A stretch of 56,071 bases of DNA from Candidatus Electrothrix gigas (GTDB lineage: Bacteria; Desulfobacterota; Desulfobulbia; Desulfobulbales; Desulfobulbaceae), in NCBI GenBank assembly GCA_022766165.1, contig QYLO01000013.1, forward strand, positions 1-56,071, given 5' to 3'. The notes below the pieces were generated by a model. It did not search any database and had not been told where the DNA came from. It saw only the letters and a program-made list of their open reading frames with translations. The position numbers were made by a program, and so were the translations under genes. Numbering within the stretch: the first letter of the stretch is position 1; every line of letters begins with the position of its first letter. This document shows positions 1 to 8,052 of the stretch, in pieces.

Positions 1-2
1 TT

Positions 3-206
3 CCCTTTGAAGAGAAATATGGCGTCACTTCCGAATATTTTATCAGCGAGATGGCTGCTGAAGATCTGGAAGGCAAAGATGAGGAGTATATCCGCTGGGC
101 CGGAGAGTACCGGCTGATGCAGCGGCTTCAGGAAAAGCTGGAAAAACTGCAGGAAGTTGATTATGACGATTCAGGCATACTTCACCCGGTTCCGGGAAGT
201 CATTGA
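3..206 (+). CDS. Putative antitoxin of a TumE-type pair, C-terminal fragment
   Basis: An open frame enters from the left edge and stops with TGA at 204-206. The visible 67 residues are acidic and helical (it starts PFEEKYGVTSEYFISEM and ends GILHPVPGSH). The downstream gene, a DUF6516/TumE-like toxin, starts inside this frame at 163 in another reading frame, so the two overlap by 44 bp. Such tight overlap is typical of toxin-antitoxin operons, and small acidic proteins of this kind are commonly found next to DUF6516 proteins. The antitoxin role is inferred from position; no DNA-binding fold is visible in the fragment, and the N-terminus lies outside the window. Confidence 0.55.
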   Translation, partial: PFEEKYGVTSEYFISEMAAEDLEGKDEEYIRWAGEYRLMQRLQEKLEKLQEVDYDDSGILHPVPGSH

Positions 207-552
207 TCAATATGCTGTTGCCGGATTTGCGCTGGAAAGCGATGTGAGATATGAAACACGTCCGGGTGGTCAGGGATATCTGACAGGCACAATACTCTTT
301 ATCGACAGCTCGACGCTGCATTTCAGCGAATACCTTGATCAGTCCGGAGGTGCTGCCGACCGGTTGATGTATACGTATCACTGCCAGGATGCAAAGAACC
401 GCCTCATTTTCAGATACGATAACGCCCGCCACAAACCTCCGCTCTCTTCGCCTGACCATAAGCATCTGCCTGACAGAATCATTGAAACGCCTGCACCTGT
501 GCTTGAGGATATCCTGATTGAAATTATTACGCTGAAAGGATGGGGGGAGTAG
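163..552 (+). CDS. TumE-like (DUF6516) toxin
   Basis: This 129-residue protein has the features I associate with the DUF6516/TumE toxin family: an N-terminal helix with a YFTRFREVI stretch, a central beta-rich region with FIDSSTLHFSEYLD, then a YTYHCQD.....FRYDNARHK segment and a HKH..D motif. ATG at 163 is preferred over the upstream in-frame TTG at 157 because AGGAAG at 151-156 gives a six-base spacing. The reading frame overlaps the end of the upstream putative antitoxin. Family members are proposed ribonuclease-type toxins of type II toxin-antitoxin systems; the assignment here rests on residue pattern and gene arrangement only. Confidence 0.7.
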   Translation: MTIQAYFTRFREVIDQYAVAGFALESDVRYETRPGGQGYLTGTILFIDSSTLHFSEYLDQSGGAADRLMYTYHCQDAKNRLIFRYDNARHKPPLSSPDHKHLPDRIIETPAPVLEDILIEIITLKGWGE

Positions 553-1007
553 CGTGAAAGATGCTCTCTGCCCTGATAAACCATGCATCGGACCCGAATC
601 ACTCCTTCCGACCTTTTTCTCTATCTGATCCTTCTCTTTGTTTGGTTCCATCGCTCATGGACTGGTGGAGACATGGGCGATTACCGTCTCGCACATCTCT
701 GTTATTGTACGGCTGTCTTTTTTGAATACGAAAGGGCCGAATACCGCAATCAGCGGGATTGAGGTGGAAACCGAATCGGCCTCTGCTTCCCTTCCGTATT
801 GATACGATGTCCAGCGATGCAGGTAAGGACGGTTCACATTATTTTCTCTGGAAGAAACCGGATGGTAAAAAATAGTTTGAAAAATGCTTGGCAGGTTGTA
901 GTTACCGGTTTACAGTGCAGGTTGCAGGACAAATCGGTCTTTTGACCGGATGTGAAACAGAGTTAGGACAGAATAAAGATTTACTATGTCTGCAAGGAGG
1001 AACCGTT
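553..1007. other. Gap between the toxin gene and hflX
   Basis: No convincing gene is visible. A minus-strand open frame at 655-837 (60 codons, GTG start) has reasonable composition (it contains RWTSYQYGREAEAD) but no clear ribosome binding site and no recognised family; it may be a gene remnant. The hflX frame stays open upstream of its proposed start back to a TTG at 888, but that stretch does not resemble HflX. The promoter of hflX should lie here; I cannot point to a convincing -35/-10 pair. Confidence 0.4.
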
Positions 1008-2627
1008 ATTAGTATTATCGGCAATAAATCAGGACTCAAAACAAAGCAGCTCCGTCAACTGGAGCGGTTAGGGCAGAAAAAAGTCAATCCAGATGAAATT
1101 ATCGGACGGGATCTGGCCCGTACGATGACCTTACTTTCTACCGAACTCAACCGTCAAATCGGTTTGATTATTCATCGATCAGGGAAGGTGGAATTTGTGC
1201 TGCTTGGTGATCATACCCGGATTGAAATACCCGTACTGAGCAAGATACGCTCTACCGGTGGACGACTCCGTGGGGTTCGCTGTGTCCATACCAGTTTTCA
1301 TAGTGCTGGTCCCAATGAAGAGGATATTATGGATATGGCCTGCCTGCGCCTGGACATGATGTCTGTTCTGACCATGAAAGACGGCTATCCTGACTTGCTC
1401 CACACGGCCCATCTGCTTCCTCAACAAGTGGACAATCAGGATTGGAACCTGCTTGAACCAGTCCATCCAGCAGCACAGCAACAGTCCTGCCTGTCTCTGA
1501 TTGAACACATTGAACAAGAGTTTTCTAAAGCACAGCCCCTTGGTCAGGTAGACAAGGGACATGATCAGGCCATGCTCATTTCTGTGAGTACAGGCTCTCT
1601 GGCTACGGCGCACGAGTCTATGCTAGAACTCTCAGAACTTGCCAGGGCTGCCGGGGTGCAGGTGGTTGATCAGGTGATACAGCGACGCAAAAAACTTCAC
1701 CCCCGCTTTATCCTTGGTCGGGGAAAGTTGACTGATATTGTTCTGATGAGTCTGCGTAACGGTGCAAATCTGCTGATCTTTGATCAGGAACTCACACCGT
1801 CTCAGGTCCGCTCTGTGACCAGCCATACAGATCTGCGGGTGATTGATCGTACCCAGTTGATTTTAGATATTTTTGCAGCCAGAGCGCTGTCCCGGGAGGG
1901 GAAGCTCCAGATAGAAATGGCTCAACTCAAGTACATGCTGCCCATGCTCACCACCAAGGACGATGCCCTTTCCCGCCTCACCGGTGGCATCGGAGCTCGT
2001 GGACCAGGAGAAACAAAACTGGAAGTTGATCGCCGCCGGATCAACGACCGCATTGCCCGTCTCTCCAAAGAACTGAAAGCTGTGGGGAAACAACGCTATC
2101 ATCGCCGGAATCGCCGTCGCAAACACGACGTGCCAGTGGTCTCGTTGGTTGGCTATACCAATGCAGGGAAATCGACCCTCCTGAACACCCTAACAGACTC
2201 TCATATTCAGGCGCAAGATATGCTCTTTGCCACCCTTGATCCCACCTCTCGTCGCCTTCGTTTTCCACAAGATACAGAGATAATTATTACGGACACGGTT
2301 GGATTTATTCGCCATCTGCCCGCAGAGCTGCTCAAAGCCTTTGAATCAACGCTGGAAGAGCTGTTTGAGGCAGATCTCCTGCTGCATGTCATTGATATCT
2401 CAAATCCAGCATGGAAGGAACAGGTCAGGGTTGTAGAAGATCTTTTGCGTAAGCTTACTCTGGAGCAGATTCCCTGTCTGCGGGTATATAATAAAATTGA
2501 TCGTGTCCACGACAGCATCCATGACAATCTTCCTCCTCAGATACAAAAAGAACTCTGTATCTCAGCTCGTGACGCATCAACATTGCAGGATCTTTTGAAA
2601 GTTATGGAACACCAGTTGACCTTTTAA
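1008..2627 (+). CDS. hflX: GTPase HflX
   Basis: HflX is a ribosome-associated GTPase that splits or rescues stalled 70S ribosomes under stress. The protein shows the HflX signature GGIGARGPGETKLEVDRRR, the glycine-rich GRGKL segment of the N-terminal domain, a P-loop GYTNAGKST near residue 382 and a G3 motif DTVGF near residue 429, followed by NKID. It has the long N-terminal extension (GLKTKQLRQLERLGQKKV, then DMMSVLT) I expect in Desulfobacterota homologues. The start is unusual: no ATG, GTG or TTG sits at the expected place, but AAGGAGG at 994-1000 lies seven bases before ATT at 1008, and homology begins there (ISIIGNKSGLK). The alternative is a TTG at 888 with 40 extra unrelated residues. 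Function is secure; the start is inferred. Confidence 0.93.
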   Translation: MSIIGNKSGLKTKQLRQLERLGQKKVNPDEIIGRDLARTMTLLSTELNRQIGLIIHRSGKVEFVLLGDHTRIEIPVLSKIRSTGGRLRGVRCVHTSFHSAGPNEEDIMDMACLRLDMMSVLTMKDGYPDLLHTAHLLPQQVDNQDWNLLEPVHPAAQQQSCLSLIEHIEQEFSKAQPLGQVDKGHDQAMLISVSTGSLATAHESMLELSELARAAGVQVVDQVIQRRKKLHPRFILGRGKLTDIVLMSLRNGANLLIFDQELTPSQVRSVTSHTDLRVIDRTQLILDIFAARALSREGKLQIEMAQLKYMLPMLTTKDDALSRLTGGIGARGPGETKLEVDRRRINDRIARLSKELKAVGKQRYHRRNRRRKHDVPVVSLVGYTNAGKSTLLNTLTDSHIQAQDMLFATLDPTSRRLRFPQDTEIIITDTVGFIRHLPAELLKAFESTLEELFEADLLLHVIDISNPAWKEQVRVVEDLLRKLTLEQIPCLRVYNKIDRVHDSIHDNLPPQIQKELCISARDASTLQDLLKVMEHQLTF

Positions 2628-2637
2628 TTGATCTTTT

Positions 2638-2654
2638 AATTGACCTTGTCAATT
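2638..2654 (+). terminator. Weak hairpin after hflX
   Basis: A seven-base inverted repeat (AATTGAC, loop CTT, GTCAATT) lies 11 bases after the hflX stop. The tract that follows is T-rich but has no real run of T, so termination is only possible. The remaining gap to nuoA (2655-2885) is AT-rich and probably carries the nuo promoter. Confidence 0.3.
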
Positions 2655-2885
2655 TGTTTGAGTTTACTTGAGCTTGCTTCAACTTGACCGGATCTCTCAT
2701 TTGCACTGAGGCTGAATTCTTCTTGACAAGCAGGTTAATTTACTCTTCATTATATACCATTCATTCTGTTGTAAGAGGAAACTTTAACCATTTAACCTTA
2801 AAAAATCGTTTTTATATTCTGAATATTCTTAACATAAGAGGCATTTGCTTAACAGAGTAAATGCAGGAGGCAACACAGTCGTATC

Positions 2886-3269
2886 ATGGACAGCTATATA
2901 CTTATTGGATTTACGGCATCTATCGGAGCCATTTTTGTCGGAGGCACTATTGGTCTGGCAAAACTGCTTGCGTTCCGCACCCCTGACACCGAACTTAAAT
3001 TACAACCCTTTGAATGTTCCGAGTCCCCAATCGGTGGGGCACGTATCCGCTTTAAAGTGGCCTATTATATCTTTGCCCTGCTCTTCCTTCTCTTTGACAT
3101 TGAATCCCTGTTTCTCTTTCCCTGTGCAAAAATCTTCAGGGCTGTGGTAGACAATGAAATTGTTGGGGTAACGCACCAACTTGTTTTTATGGAGTTGTCT
3201 GTTTTTATCTTTGTTCTTTTTACAGGTCTGATCTATGCATGGCGTAAGGGGGTTTTAGTATGGGAGTAA
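2886..3269 (+). CDS. nuoA: NADH-quinone oxidoreductase subunit A
   Basis: NuoA is one of the small membrane subunits of respiratory complex I, near the quinone-binding junction. The 127-residue protein has three transmembrane segments (about residues 5-30, 60-80 and 95-118) and the family signature: an FECSE motif in the first loop (the conserved redox-sensitive Cys of the NuoA loop) and [15 protein letters not shown] in the second helix. The length fits the family. It overlaps nuoBC by 10 bp, so the two are translationally coupled. An AGGAGG lies about 16 bases before this ATG, which is long; no better in-frame start is visible. Confidence 0.95.
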   Translation: MDSYILIGFTASIGAIFVGGTIGLAKLLAFRTPDTELKLQPFECSESPIGGARIRFKVAYYIFALLFLLFDIESLFLFPCAKIFRAVVDNEIVGVTHQLVFMELSVFIFVLFTGLIYAWRKGVLVWE

Positions 3270-4513
3270 ATATTGAAGAAAACAAATCTGCTGTACTTGC
3301 ACATCGGGCAGGCGAAATAGCGGCAAAGATTCCAGGTGGAAACACCTTGGCTCGCTCTGTGGAAATGATGGTGGCCTGGGGACGGGCAAACTCACTCTGG
3401 CCCCTGCTGTACGGCACATCGTGTTGCGCCATTGAAATGATGTCAACAGGTGCATCCCGGCACGACTGGGCCCGTTTTGGTGTTGAGGTGGCCCGGGCCA
3501 GTGCGCGGCAGGCTGATCTTATCATCCTCGCAGGAACCGTTGTGGAAAAGATGGGCGAAAACCTGCTCACCCTGTACGAACAGATGCCAGCACCTAAGTA
3601 TGTTATTGCGATGGGTTCTTGTGCTATCTCTGGCGGACCGTTTTACTATGATTCATATTCCGTGGTCAAAGGTGCGGATCGACTCATCCCAGTTGATGTC
3701 TTTATTCCTGGTTGTCCACCCCGGCCAGAGGCCCTTTTTTATGGTATCATGCAGTTGCAGGAAAAAATAAAAAAAGAGGGTCGTGAGATTCCTTGGGAGA
3801 TCGGAGAATTGGTCAAGAGTCCTTGTATTGATACCTTTACCAAGACAAAGCAGGACTGGGCTGCTCTGGAAAAAGAAAAGGATCAAGAAATGGCACAGGC
3901 CAGGGAACAGTTTAAAAAAGAAAATCCTGATTATAAGCCAGCAAAACCGATGCGACTAAAAAAGGAAAAGCTGCCCTCCCCTGCTCGGAAAAAGCCTGCG
4001 CCCAAAGGTATCAGTAACTGGACCCTGTTACAGACCCTTCAGGAAAAATTTCCTGAGATTACGGTACATGATCATCCGAATGCCTCACGCAAAGAGGTGG
4101 CTGAACTCGGCTTAGACTATGAACTTGATCTGGTTGTCCCCAAGGCGCAGTATAGAGAGGTTATGCAGTATCTCAAGGACAGCAAAGAGCTGGGGCTGGA
4201 AATGCTTATTCAGCTTACCTGTGTGGATTGGAAGGAATATTTTGATATTGTTGTTCACCTGCTCTCTGTGGAACGTGGACATAAGCTATTCCTCCGTTGT
4301 CGGGTGGACAAGGAAGACGGTCCTGCAATAGAGACCATTTCTGATCTCTATCCAGCAGCGGATTGGCATGAGCGTGAGGTCTATGATATGTTTGGGGTGC
4401 GTTTTGCCAATCATCCAGATATGCGGAGAATCTATCTCAGGAATAATTTTCCTGGACATCCTCTCTGCAAGGATTTTGAAGATCCTTCTCGGGTGATTGT
4501 GCGGCCTTATTGA
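3260..4513 (+). CDS. nuoBC: Fused NADH-quinone oxidoreductase subunits B and C
   Basis: One 417-residue polypeptide joins NuoB (about residues 1-190) and NuoC (about 250-417) of complex I. NuoB carries the iron-sulfur cluster N2, the last electron donor before quinone. Its four ligand cysteines are present: C55 and C56 ([10 protein letters not shown]), C121 (MGSCAISGG) and C152 (PGCPPRPE). NuoC is recognised by the [19 protein letters not shown] signature near its end. The linker (about 190-250) is rich in Lys, Glu and Pro. The gene starts within the last codons of nuoA. No nuoD follows; a terminator comes about 75 bases later, so the rest of complex I must be encoded elsewhere. B-C fusions are known in some lineages; the early end of the operon is the odd point. 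Confidence 0.95.
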   Translation: MGVNIEENKSAVLAHRAGEIAAKIPGGNTLARSVEMMVAWGRANSLWPLLYGTSCCAIEMMSTGASRHDWARFGVEVARASARQADLIILAGTVVEKMGENLLTLYEQMPAPKYVIAMGSCAISGGPFYYDSYSVVKGADRLIPVDVFIPGCPPRPEALFYGIMQLQEKIKKEGREIPWEIGELVKSPCIDTFTKTKQDWAALEKEKDQEMAQAREQFKKENPDYKPAKPMRLKKEKLPSPARKKPAPKGISNWTLLQTLQEKFPEITVHDHPNASRKEVAELGLDYELDLVVPKAQYREVMQYLKDSKELGLEMLIQLTCVDWKEYFDIVVHLLSVERGHKLFLRCRVDKEDGPAIETISDLYPAADWHEREVYDMFGVRFANHPDMRRIYLRNNFPGHPLCKDFEDPSRVIVRPY

Positions 4514-4586
4514 AAACGAAAACGTCCGTACTTAACGTCCGTACGTAAATATCTCTGAACATCCCGAAACCATCCCGAAACATAGC

Positions 4587-4620
4587 AAAAGGTGAGTCTG
4601 CTTCCGTAGGTTCACCTTTT
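4587..4620 (+). terminator. Rho-independent terminator after nuoBC
   Basis: A perfect nine-base stem (AAAAGGTGA at 4587-4595, TCACCTTTT at 4612-4620) with a 16-base loop is followed by CTTTCCT. It closes the nuoA-nuoBC operon. Just upstream there are short direct repeats (AACGTCCGTAC twice, ATCCCGAAAC twice). Confidence 0.7.
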
Positions 4621-4638
4621 CTTTCCTCTGTTTAGTAT

Positions 4639-6357
4639 ATGAAAAAAAAATGGAACATCGCAGATCTTATTGATCTGGAATTTTTCCTTAACCAGGACAG
4701 TGATGAGGATCTGGACAGCCTCACGGCCCGGGACCGGAAAATATACAGTGAGCTGCCCTCAGCCCTGAAAAAAAGCAACCCTGCCCCTCCTGTCTTACTC
4801 CGCTCTTGGCTTGCTGCCCGCCGGACAGGACAGACCATGCTTCCCGGACAAAGCTGGCAGGAAATTCTCTGGTTTTTCAGCGGTGTTGCTCTGTTGAGCG
4901 GCCTTTTCTGCGGTGGCGGTTTAGCCCTGTCCTTTCTCAGCTACTCTGGTAAAGAACCAGTCAATGTGGCAGCCTATTTTGCCGTCTTTGTTCTGACCCA
5001 GGTTCTCCTGTTCGTTGTCCTGGTCTGCTCTGCTCTGTTCCGCCGAATTCAAGGACGGAATTTTGTTGAGACATCTCTGCTCTATGGTCTGCTCCGTCAC
5101 CTCTTTACACGGGTGTTTCAAAAGGTTATGGCGAGTATGCGAAAGAGAGCTTCGCAAAAAATCTCTGCGGAAACCCGGCTTAAGTGGTCTTCCTATACAG
5201 CCAGCTTGCAACAGATCCATCAACGATACGGCCCCCTGTTGCTCCGTCCTTTTTTTCTGATCGTGCAAGTCTTTGGGGTAAGCTTTAATGCCGGTGTGCT
5301 GGCAGCGACCCTGTTCAAAGTTATAGGCGCAGATCTGGCCTTTGGCTGGCAAAGCACCTTACAGGTCACGCCTGCCTCTGTGCATAACCTGGTGCATTGG
5401 ATTGCCCTGCCCTGGTCATGGCTTCCCAGCAACTTTATCCCCACCTTAGACCAAATAGAAGGCTCTCGGTTGGTTCTCAAAGAGGGCATCTACTTTCTTG
5501 TCAATGCCGATCTTACCTCGTGGTGGCCCTTTCTCTGCCTCTCTGTCCTCTGCTATGGCCTGTTGCCTCGTTTGCTCTTGCTGCTCATTGTCCATATTCA
5601 GCAGTCGCGTCATTTAGCTCAACTCAACTTTTCGCAGGGATACTTTCGTCAAACCCTGCATAGGATGCACACGCCGCAGCTCTCCACAGCGGCTCAGGTT
5701 GAACCCTGTCAACCGCAGCCACAGCCACAGCCGCAGCCACAGCCGCTGTCTGATACCCCTGATACCCCCCCTTCTTTTGCCGGTTCGTCTGCACCAGCTC
5801 CTACAACATCTTCTGATCCTTCCCCCTCCATTTTTCAGAAACAGAAACAGGAACAGGAACAACAGCAGCAGATTGAGGAGAATACGCCAACACCAACAAC
5901 ACAAGCAGAGGAACCCTTTCCTTCCTCTTCACCTCCAAAGCTTATGGTTCTGGTCCCGGATGAACTGCTGCCTGATTGCCCAGCTCATGGCTTAGAACAG
6001 CAAATCCAAACTCGGCTTGGTTATACCCTTGCTGCAATCCTGCCGTTCTGGACCTTGGAAAAAAGTGAAGAAGAGGAGCTGGCCGTATTAACCACAAAAA
6101 TGAAAGAGGCAAAGAACAACGATCTCCTTATTCTCCTTGAGGCATGGCAACCCCCGATTGAAGAGCTGGTCTCTTGGCTCAAGCTGGTACGCCAACACCT
6201 TGGGCCAGATGCTCTGATTTTTCTGGCATTGATTGGTAAACCAAATGCTGAAACACTGCTAACTCCGGTGCTGCCGCAACACATACAAATCTGGCAGTAT
6301 ACAATAGCCAAGCTTGGCGATTCCGGCCTGCAACTCATTGAGCTGGTGAAATCATGA
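4639..6357 (+). CDS. DUF2868-type membrane protein
   Basis: The 572-residue protein has the N-terminal pattern of DUF2868 (NIADLIDLEFFLNQD, then RDRKIY and LLRSWLAARR) and several membrane segments (roughly residues 78-103, 115-140, 205-230 and 290-315). The C-terminal part (about 440-570) is soluble. Between them lies a low-complexity linker with repeated Gln-Pro and then Gln-Glu pairs (about residues 355-430), encoded by in-frame hexamer repeats around 5718-5750. The stop codon overlaps the start of the next gene (ATGA at 6354-6357), so it is translationally coupled to the DUF3482 GTPase. This DUF2868-DUF3482 pairing is a known conserved neighbourhood in proteobacteria. The molecular role is unknown; a GTPase-controlled membrane process is inferred. 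Confidence 0.8.
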   Translation: MKKKWNIADLIDLEFFLNQDSDEDLDSLTARDRKIYSELPSALKKSNPAPPVLLRSWLAARRTGQTMLPGQSWQEILWFFSGVALLSGLFCGGGLALSFLSYSGKEPVNVAAYFAVFVLTQVLLFVVLVCSALFRRIQGRNFVETSLLYGLLRHLFTRVFQKVMASMRKRASQKISAETRLKWSSYTASLQQIHQRYGPLLLRPFFLIVQVFGVSFNAGVLAATLFKVIGADLAFGWQSTLQVTPASVHNLVHWIALPWSWLPSNFIPTLDQIEGSRLVLKEGIYFLVNADLTSWWPFLCLSVLCYGLLPRLLLLLIVHIQQSRHLAQLNFSQGYFRQTLHRMHTPQLSTAAQVEPCQPQPQPQPQPQPLSDTPDTPPSFAGSSAPAPTTSSDPSPSIFQKQKQEQEQQQQIEENTPTPTTQAEEPFPSSSPPKLMVLVPDELLPDCPAHGLEQQIQTRLGYTLAAILPFWTLEKSEEEELAVLTTKMKEAKNNDLLILLEAWQPPIEELVSWLKLVRQHLGPDALIFLALIGKPNAETLLTPVLPQHIQIWQYTIAKLGDSGLQLIELVKS

Positions 6358-7787
6358 ATATCCCTTCCCAACCCTCTATTCCAGAATTCGCCATTGTTGG
6401 TCATCCCAACGAGGGGAAGTCATCCGTGCTGTCCACCTTGAGCGAGGATGACTCGGTTCGGATCAGTCCGATGCCTGGTGAAACCAAAGAGTGCCGTTCC
6501 TTCCCTGTTATCATTGATAACAAAGAGGTCATTCGCTTTATTGACACACCTGGCTTTCAGAATCCCCGCAAGACCCTGGCCTGGATGCGACAGTACCAAG
6601 GAGATGATCGGGATCTGATTACCGACTTTATCCGTGTCCATCGTGACAACCCTGCCTTTCATGATGACTGCGCCCTGCTTGCTCCTCTTGCAGCAAAGGC
6701 AGGTCTTATCTTTGTGGTGGATGGGGCCAGACCTCTGCGCAATATTGATCGGGCGGAGATGGAAATCCTTCGCCTCACTGGCAGGCCACGCATGGCCATT
6801 ATCAACTGTAAGGACGCAGACAGTATCTTTTTAGAAGGCTGGCAAAACGAATTCCGCAAGCACTTCAACGCCATTCGTCTCTTCAATGCCAACAGGGCAA
6901 CCTACAGTCAGCGTATTGCCCTGCTGAACAGCCTCAAGGCCATTGATCAGGAGCTGGAAGGGATTATTGCCTCGGTTATTCATGCCTTTCGTGCAGATTG
7001 GCAAAACCGCAATCATCAAACCGCTGCCCTGATTGTCACCATGCTCTCAGACAGTCTGCTCTACAGGAAAAGCGTGGCCTGTCCGCTCGGTGCAGATGAA
7101 GAACAACTGAAAGAGCAACTGCATACAAAGTACACCACCTTTGTCAGCAAAAGAGAACGCTCAACGCATCAACAGATACGTAAGCTCTTTAAGCATAATA
7201 TATTTAACCTGCAACTGCCTGAGCAGTCCATCCTGCGCCAGGATCTCTTTGCTGCCAAGACCTGGAAGTTTCTTGGTCTGACGACAAAGCAGCTCACTAT
7301 GGCCGGGGCAGTGAGCGGAGCAGCCGTGGGTGCGGGACTGGACACCTTAGCTGCTGGTATTACCTTTGGAGTGTTTACCGCTCTTGGAGGAGCCGTGGGT
7401 GCGGCCACAGCCGCTCTAAAGGGCAAAGAGGTGCTGACCGGTGTCCGCCTTCTCGGTATGAAGCTGGATAAGCAGCAGCTCCAGGTTGGCCCGGTTACCA
7501 ATGTGCAGTTGCTCTATATCCTGCTGGATCGGGTTCTGCTCTACTACAGCCACATCATCAACTGGGCACATGGTCGGCGGGACTATCCAGAAGAGGTGCC
7601 AAAGGATGGTGATCAAGAGGAAGAAAAGAAAGGCTATACCAGCCACTGGACCAAGCAGGAACGGCGTATTTGTGATCGCTTTTTTAAAGAGTTGCAGAGT
7701 CGCTATCTACCAGACAGGGACCACGCAGAGATGGAGCTGAATATCTTGCTGCGGGAGAAGTTGCGGGAGATCTCAGAGGAAGAGTAG
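6354..7787 (+). CDS. DUF3482-type GTPase
   Basis: This 477-residue protein begins with an Era/EngA-like G domain: P-loop GHPNEGKSS (residues 16-24) and G3 motif DTPGF (from residue 64), with NCKDAD in the place of NKxD. After it come a helical region and a glycine/alanine-rich hydrophobic stretch (about 318-362, with AGAVSGAAVGAGLD and TALGGAVGAATAAL) that could insert into or associate with a membrane, then a charged C-terminus. This layout fits DUF3482 proteins, which are found beside DUF2868 membrane proteins, as here with a four-base ATGA overlap. The G4 motif is NCKD rather than NKxD, so guanine specificity is less certain. The biological function is not established. Confidence 0.82.
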   Translation: MNIPSQPSIPEFAIVGHPNEGKSSVLSTLSEDDSVRISPMPGETKECRSFPVIIDNKEVIRFIDTPGFQNPRKTLAWMRQYQGDDRDLITDFIRVHRDNPAFHDDCALLAPLAAKAGLIFVVDGARPLRNIDRAEMEILRLTGRPRMAIINCKDADSIFLEGWQNEFRKHFNAIRLFNANRATYSQRIALLNSLKAIDQELEGIIASVIHAFRADWQNRNHQTAALIVTMLSDSLLYRKSVACPLGADEEQLKEQLHTKYTTFVSKRERSTHQQIRKLFKHNIFNLQLPEQSILRQDLFAAKTWKFLGLTTKQLTMAGAVSGAAVGAGLDTLAAGITFGVFTALGGAVGAATAALKGKEVLTGVRLLGMKLDKQQLQVGPVTNVQLLYILLDRVLLYYSHIINWAHGRRDYPEEVPKDGDQEEEKKGYTSHWTKQERRICDRFFKELQSRYLPDRDHAEMELNILLREKLREISEEE

Positions 7788-7861
7788 TAGTGAACGATTG
7801 CCTGCCTTGTCCCCTCCTCCCCCGGCCCTTGCGCAATCTCTCCAGGGTGTGCCAAACCTTC

Positions 7862-8022
7862 TTCACACTAGGCTGTGACGAATCGTTACACTAGGGTGCA
7901 ATGATGGGTTGCACTAGGGTGCAACGGTCGGTTCCACTAGAGTGCAACGATGGGTTGCACTAGGGTGCAACGGTCAGTTCCACTATAGTGCAATGACAGG
8001 TTGCACTCCAGTGTGACTGTAT
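7862..8022. repeat. Seven tandem 23-bp palindromic units
   Basis: Units start at 7862, 7885, 7908, 7931, 7954, 7977 and 8000 with an exact 23-bp period. The core of the best units is GTTGCACTAGGGTGCAAC, a near-perfect dyad (GTTGCAC / GTGCAAC around TAGG), separated by five-base spacers such as GGTCG or GATGG. From the third unit on, units alternate between GTTGCAC and GTTCCAC beginnings, giving a higher-order 46-bp period. The outermost units are degenerate. There are no unique spacers, so this is not CRISPR. It lies between the convergent DUF3482 and STAND genes and could be a multi-site protein-binding array or a selfish repeat. Confidence 0.9.
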
Positions 8023-8030
8023 TTTGTACT

Positions 8031-8052
8031 GGCGATTGCCAATCGCCCCTAC
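8031..8052. repeat. Small palindromic repeat, copy 1
   Basis: GGCGATT at 8031-8037 pairs with AATCGCC at 8041-8047, followed by CCTAC. The same arm and the same CCCCTACG tail occur in the copy at 13690-13717. Its tail supplies the TAG stop codon of the STAND gene on the minus strand (8049-8051), so insertion of this repeat may have set the C-terminus of that protein. Confidence 0.7.

Noticed and set aside
43..651. Long minus-strand open frame opposite the TumE-like toxin
   Set aside because: It is antisense to a gene with a good ribosome binding site and family pattern, and its own composition is not protein-like.
7862..8022. CRISPR array
   Set aside because: The units are contiguous with only five-base variable parts; there are no spacers and no cas genes nearby.
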